Made by a program: the position numbers and the translations under genes. Below the pieces are notes generated by a model. It did no database searches, was not told the DNA's origin, and saw only the letters and a program-made list of their open reading frames with translations. This document shows positions 5,254-6,530 of a DNA stretch of 6,530 nucleotides, one piece after another (the stretch's first letter is position 1; every line of letters begins with the position of its first letter). Location of the stretch: positions 1 to 6,530 of the forward strand of contig DKBO01000249.1 of the NCBI GenBank assembly GCA_002448975.1, given 5' to 3'. This DNA comes from Nitrospiraceae bacterium UBA6898 (GTDB lineage Bacteria; Nitrospirota; Thermodesulfovibrionia; Thermodesulfovibrionales; UBA6898).

Positions 5254-5954
5254 AAACCCTGCGCTTTTTCCCGGAAACAGTCATTACCCTGGGGCCGGTA
5301 GCCATCACCGACACCGTGCTGATTACCTGGCTGGTGATGGCCCTCATAACGGCGACCAGTTTCGTGATCACACGGAGGCTCGACCTTTCGCCGAATCTGC
5401 TTCAGGAGATCCTGGAGGCCTTGTTCGAGACCATGGAAAAAACCATCAGGGAAGTGCTGGATATCGATCCTGCTGAAGTAGTCCCCATCCTCGGCACCCT
5501 ATGGATACTGATCGGTTTTTCCAATCTTGCCGGACTGATACCCGGTCTGACAACTCCGACTGCGGACCTGAACACTACCTTTGCCTTTGCAATGATAGCC
5601 TTTTCCATGACGCATATCTTCGGCATAAAAACCCAGGGCGTAAAGAAATACATCGCACATTACAGGGAGCCGACCTGGGTGCTGCTTCCGTTCCATGTGA
5701 TCGCGGAAATTACGAGAACGGTCGCACTTGCCGTGCGGCTCTACGGCAATATGCTGAGCGGCGACATGATCGCCGTCATCCTCCTCGGCATTGTCGGTTT
5801 TATTGTGCCCGTGCCGTTCAACCTTCTTCACGTAGTCATAGGATTAATACAGGCATACATCTTCGGTATCCTGACCCTTGTCTTTATTGCCGGAGGTCTT
5901 GGAGCAAAAGACAGGAACGAGGGAGGAAAAGGCCCTCTGGCAACGGGAAAGTGA
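5250..5954 (+). CDS. atpB: N-type F1Fo-ATPase, Fo subunit a
   Basis: This 234-residue integral membrane stator forms the two ion half-channels against the c-ring. Several hydrophobic helices are visible: about 15-40, 77-98, 108-127, 143-160, 173-190 and 193-216. The PT-A-DLN-T element at 103-109 is a family signature. The essential arginine is R163 in LAVRLYGNMLSGD, matching E. coli aR210. Asp172 occupies the aE219 position and His194 the aH245 position in NLLHVVIGLIQAYIF, with Gln201 matching aQ252. All residues expected for ion translocation are therefore present. The short N-terminus (no long periplasmic extension) is usual for N-type a subunits. It overlaps atpQ by ATGA. A 34-base gap separates it from atpE, the only non-overlapping junction seen in this operon. 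Confidence 0.94.
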   Translation: MKTLRFFPETVITLGPVAITDTVLITWLVMALITATSFVITRRLDLSPNLLQEILEALFETMEKTIREVLDIDPAEVVPILGTLWILIGFSNLAGLIPGLTTPTADLNTTFAFAMIAFSMTHIFGIKTQGVKKYIAHYREPTWVLLPFHVIAEITRTVALAVRLYGNMLSGDMIAVILLGIVGFIVPVPFNLLHVVIGLIQAYIFGILTLVFIAGGLGAKDRNEGGKGPLATGK

Positions 5955-5974
5955 ATTACGAAAAACCCTGTTAT

Positions 5975-5981
5975 AAAGGAG
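5975..5981 (+). promoter_or_regulatory. Strong ribosome binding site of atpE
   Basis: AAAGGAG lies 7 bases before the atpE ATG. All other junctions visible in this operon rely on 4-base stop/start overlaps, so this independent site probably raises c-subunit synthesis to match its many copies per complex. Confidence 0.75.
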
Positions 5982-5988
5982 AATTACC

Positions 5989-6255
5989 ATGGAACCCCTA
6001 ACCATTGTCATCACCGCATCGATAATCGCCGCCGGGCTTGCCATTGCGCTGGGAGGTTACGGTCCTTCGCGTGCGCTTGGCGAAGCGCTGACCAAGGCAC
6101 TTGAATCCATAGCGCGTCAGCCTGAAGCGTCCGCCCAGATCATGAGAACGCTCTTTGTCGGCATGGCGCTCATCGAGTCGATCGCTATCTATGCCTTTGT
6201 GGTCGCCCTGATCATCCTCTTTGCCAATCCGCTCCTCGGGTATCTCATAAAATGA
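5989..6255 (+). CDS. atpE: N-type F1Fo-ATPase, Fo subunit c (rotor ring)
   Basis: This 88-residue hairpin of two membrane helices (about 4-38 and 50-80) assembles into the rotor ring and carries the translocated ion. The polar loop is ARQPEA (R43-Q44-P45), and the coupling carboxylate is Glu63 in LIESIAIYAF. Ser64 and Tyr68 are kept from the Na+-type set (E65, S66, Y70 of Ilyobacter tartaricus). However, the T67 position is Ile65 and, in an ungapped alignment, the Q32 position is Leu30. A local ALGE motif at 29-32 could instead be the N-ATPase ALGE shifted by two residues, putting Glu32 in the ligand role. Ion specificity (H+ or Na+) is therefore undecided from sequence. The glycine-rich first helix (G16, G22, G23, G25, G31) is partly broken by Ser27-Arg28. 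ATG 5989 has AAAGGAG upstream; the stop overlaps atpF (ATGA). Confidence 0.94.
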   Translation: MEPLTIVITASIIAAGLAIALGGYGPSRALGEALTKALESIARQPEASAQIMRTLFVGMALIESIAIYAFVVALIILFANPLLGYLIK

Positions 6256-6530
6256 GATTCAATATCTGGACCTTTGCGTTTCAGGTCATCAATTTTGCGG
6301 TCCTGCTCTTTATCCTCAAACGGGTCCTCTATAAACCGGTAAAGGAGATTATGGAGAAACGGCGGGAGCTGATCGCAAAGACCATTGAGGATGCTGAAAA
6401 GAAAAAGCGCGAAGCAGAGGATCTCAGAAAGAAGAACCAGGAGGAGATGGAATCCATAAGGGAAATGCGTACCCGCATGACCGAGACCATGAGGGCTGAA
6501 ATTGCGGAAGAGAGAAAGAGACTGCTTGCA
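6252..6530 (+). CDS. atpF: N-type F1Fo-ATPase, Fo subunit b, N-terminal part (runs off the window)
   Basis: The first 93 residues of the peripheral-stalk subunit b are visible, starting MRFNIWTFAFQVINFAVLLF. One membrane helix covers about residues 5-22. It is followed by LKRVLYKPVKEIMEKRRELI, the usual hinge (L.+.+.+P+...+.+R) that leads into the stalk. From about residue 40 the sequence is highly charged (AEKKKREAEDLRKKNQEEME and on), typical of the long right-handed coiled coil of b. ATG at 6252 overlaps the atpE stop in ATGA. N-type operons generally lack a separate delta gene and have a longer b that may take over its role. Whether that holds here cannot be seen, because the frame is still open at the window end. 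Alpha (atpA) and gamma (atpG) are expected next. Confidence 0.93.
   Translation, partial: MRFNIWTFAFQVINFAVLLFILKRVLYKPVKEIMEKRRELIAKTIEDAEKKKREAEDLRKKNQEEMESIREMRTRMTETMRAEIAEERKRLLA

Noticed and set aside
5501..6001. 166-codon plus-strand frame overlapping atpB
   Set aside because: It is a +1-frame shadow of subunit a, rich in Arg, His and Cys, with no family match; atpB has every expected motif in its own frame.

Overview
The window (6530 bases, GC near one half by eye) comes from a bacterial chromosome and reads entirely on the + strand. The lineage cannot be fixed from it. The NifA-type Fis-family activator, the NosL-like protein, the second-type (N-type) F-ATPase operon and a palindromic dispersed repeat beginning TCATTCCCGC would all suit an anaerobic or microaerobic Desulfobacterota or Nitrospirota bacterium. 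That placement is inference.

Layout. Bases 1-468 are the 3' end of a sigma-54-dependent activator with a NifA-like DNA-binding domain. Bases 469-910 are non-coding, with a possible promoter at 623-651 and a convincing rho-independent terminator at 729-772, so a small RNA of about 115 nt could lie between them. Bases 911-1762 encode a secreted protein of unknown function, probably a beta-sandwich. A perfect 18-bp inverted repeat (1831-1876) separates it from a NosL-like periplasmic protein (2012-2506). A 700-base gene-free stretch follows, holding a compound palindromic repeat (2860-2980), three direct copies of ACATCC and a plausible promoter.

From 3210 to the window end runs an alternate F1Fo-ATPase (N-ATPase) operon: beta (atpD), epsilon (atpC), AtpQ, a (atpB), c (atpE) and the start of b (atpF). 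Every junction is a 4-base stop/start overlap except atpB-atpE, where a 34-base gap carries a strong ribosome binding site, as suits a subunit needed in many copies. The gene order identifies the N-type: beta and epsilon come first, then AtpQ, and no delta gene is seen. Alpha and gamma should lie just beyond the window.

Two features depart from the usual atpDCQRBEFAG arrangement. There is no room for atpR between atpQ and atpB. The c subunit also has Leu30 where an ungapped alignment puts the Gln/Glu ion ligand, and Ile after the coupling Glu-Ser where Thr is usual. Together they make the coupling ion of this enzyme an open question and are the most interesting points in the window.
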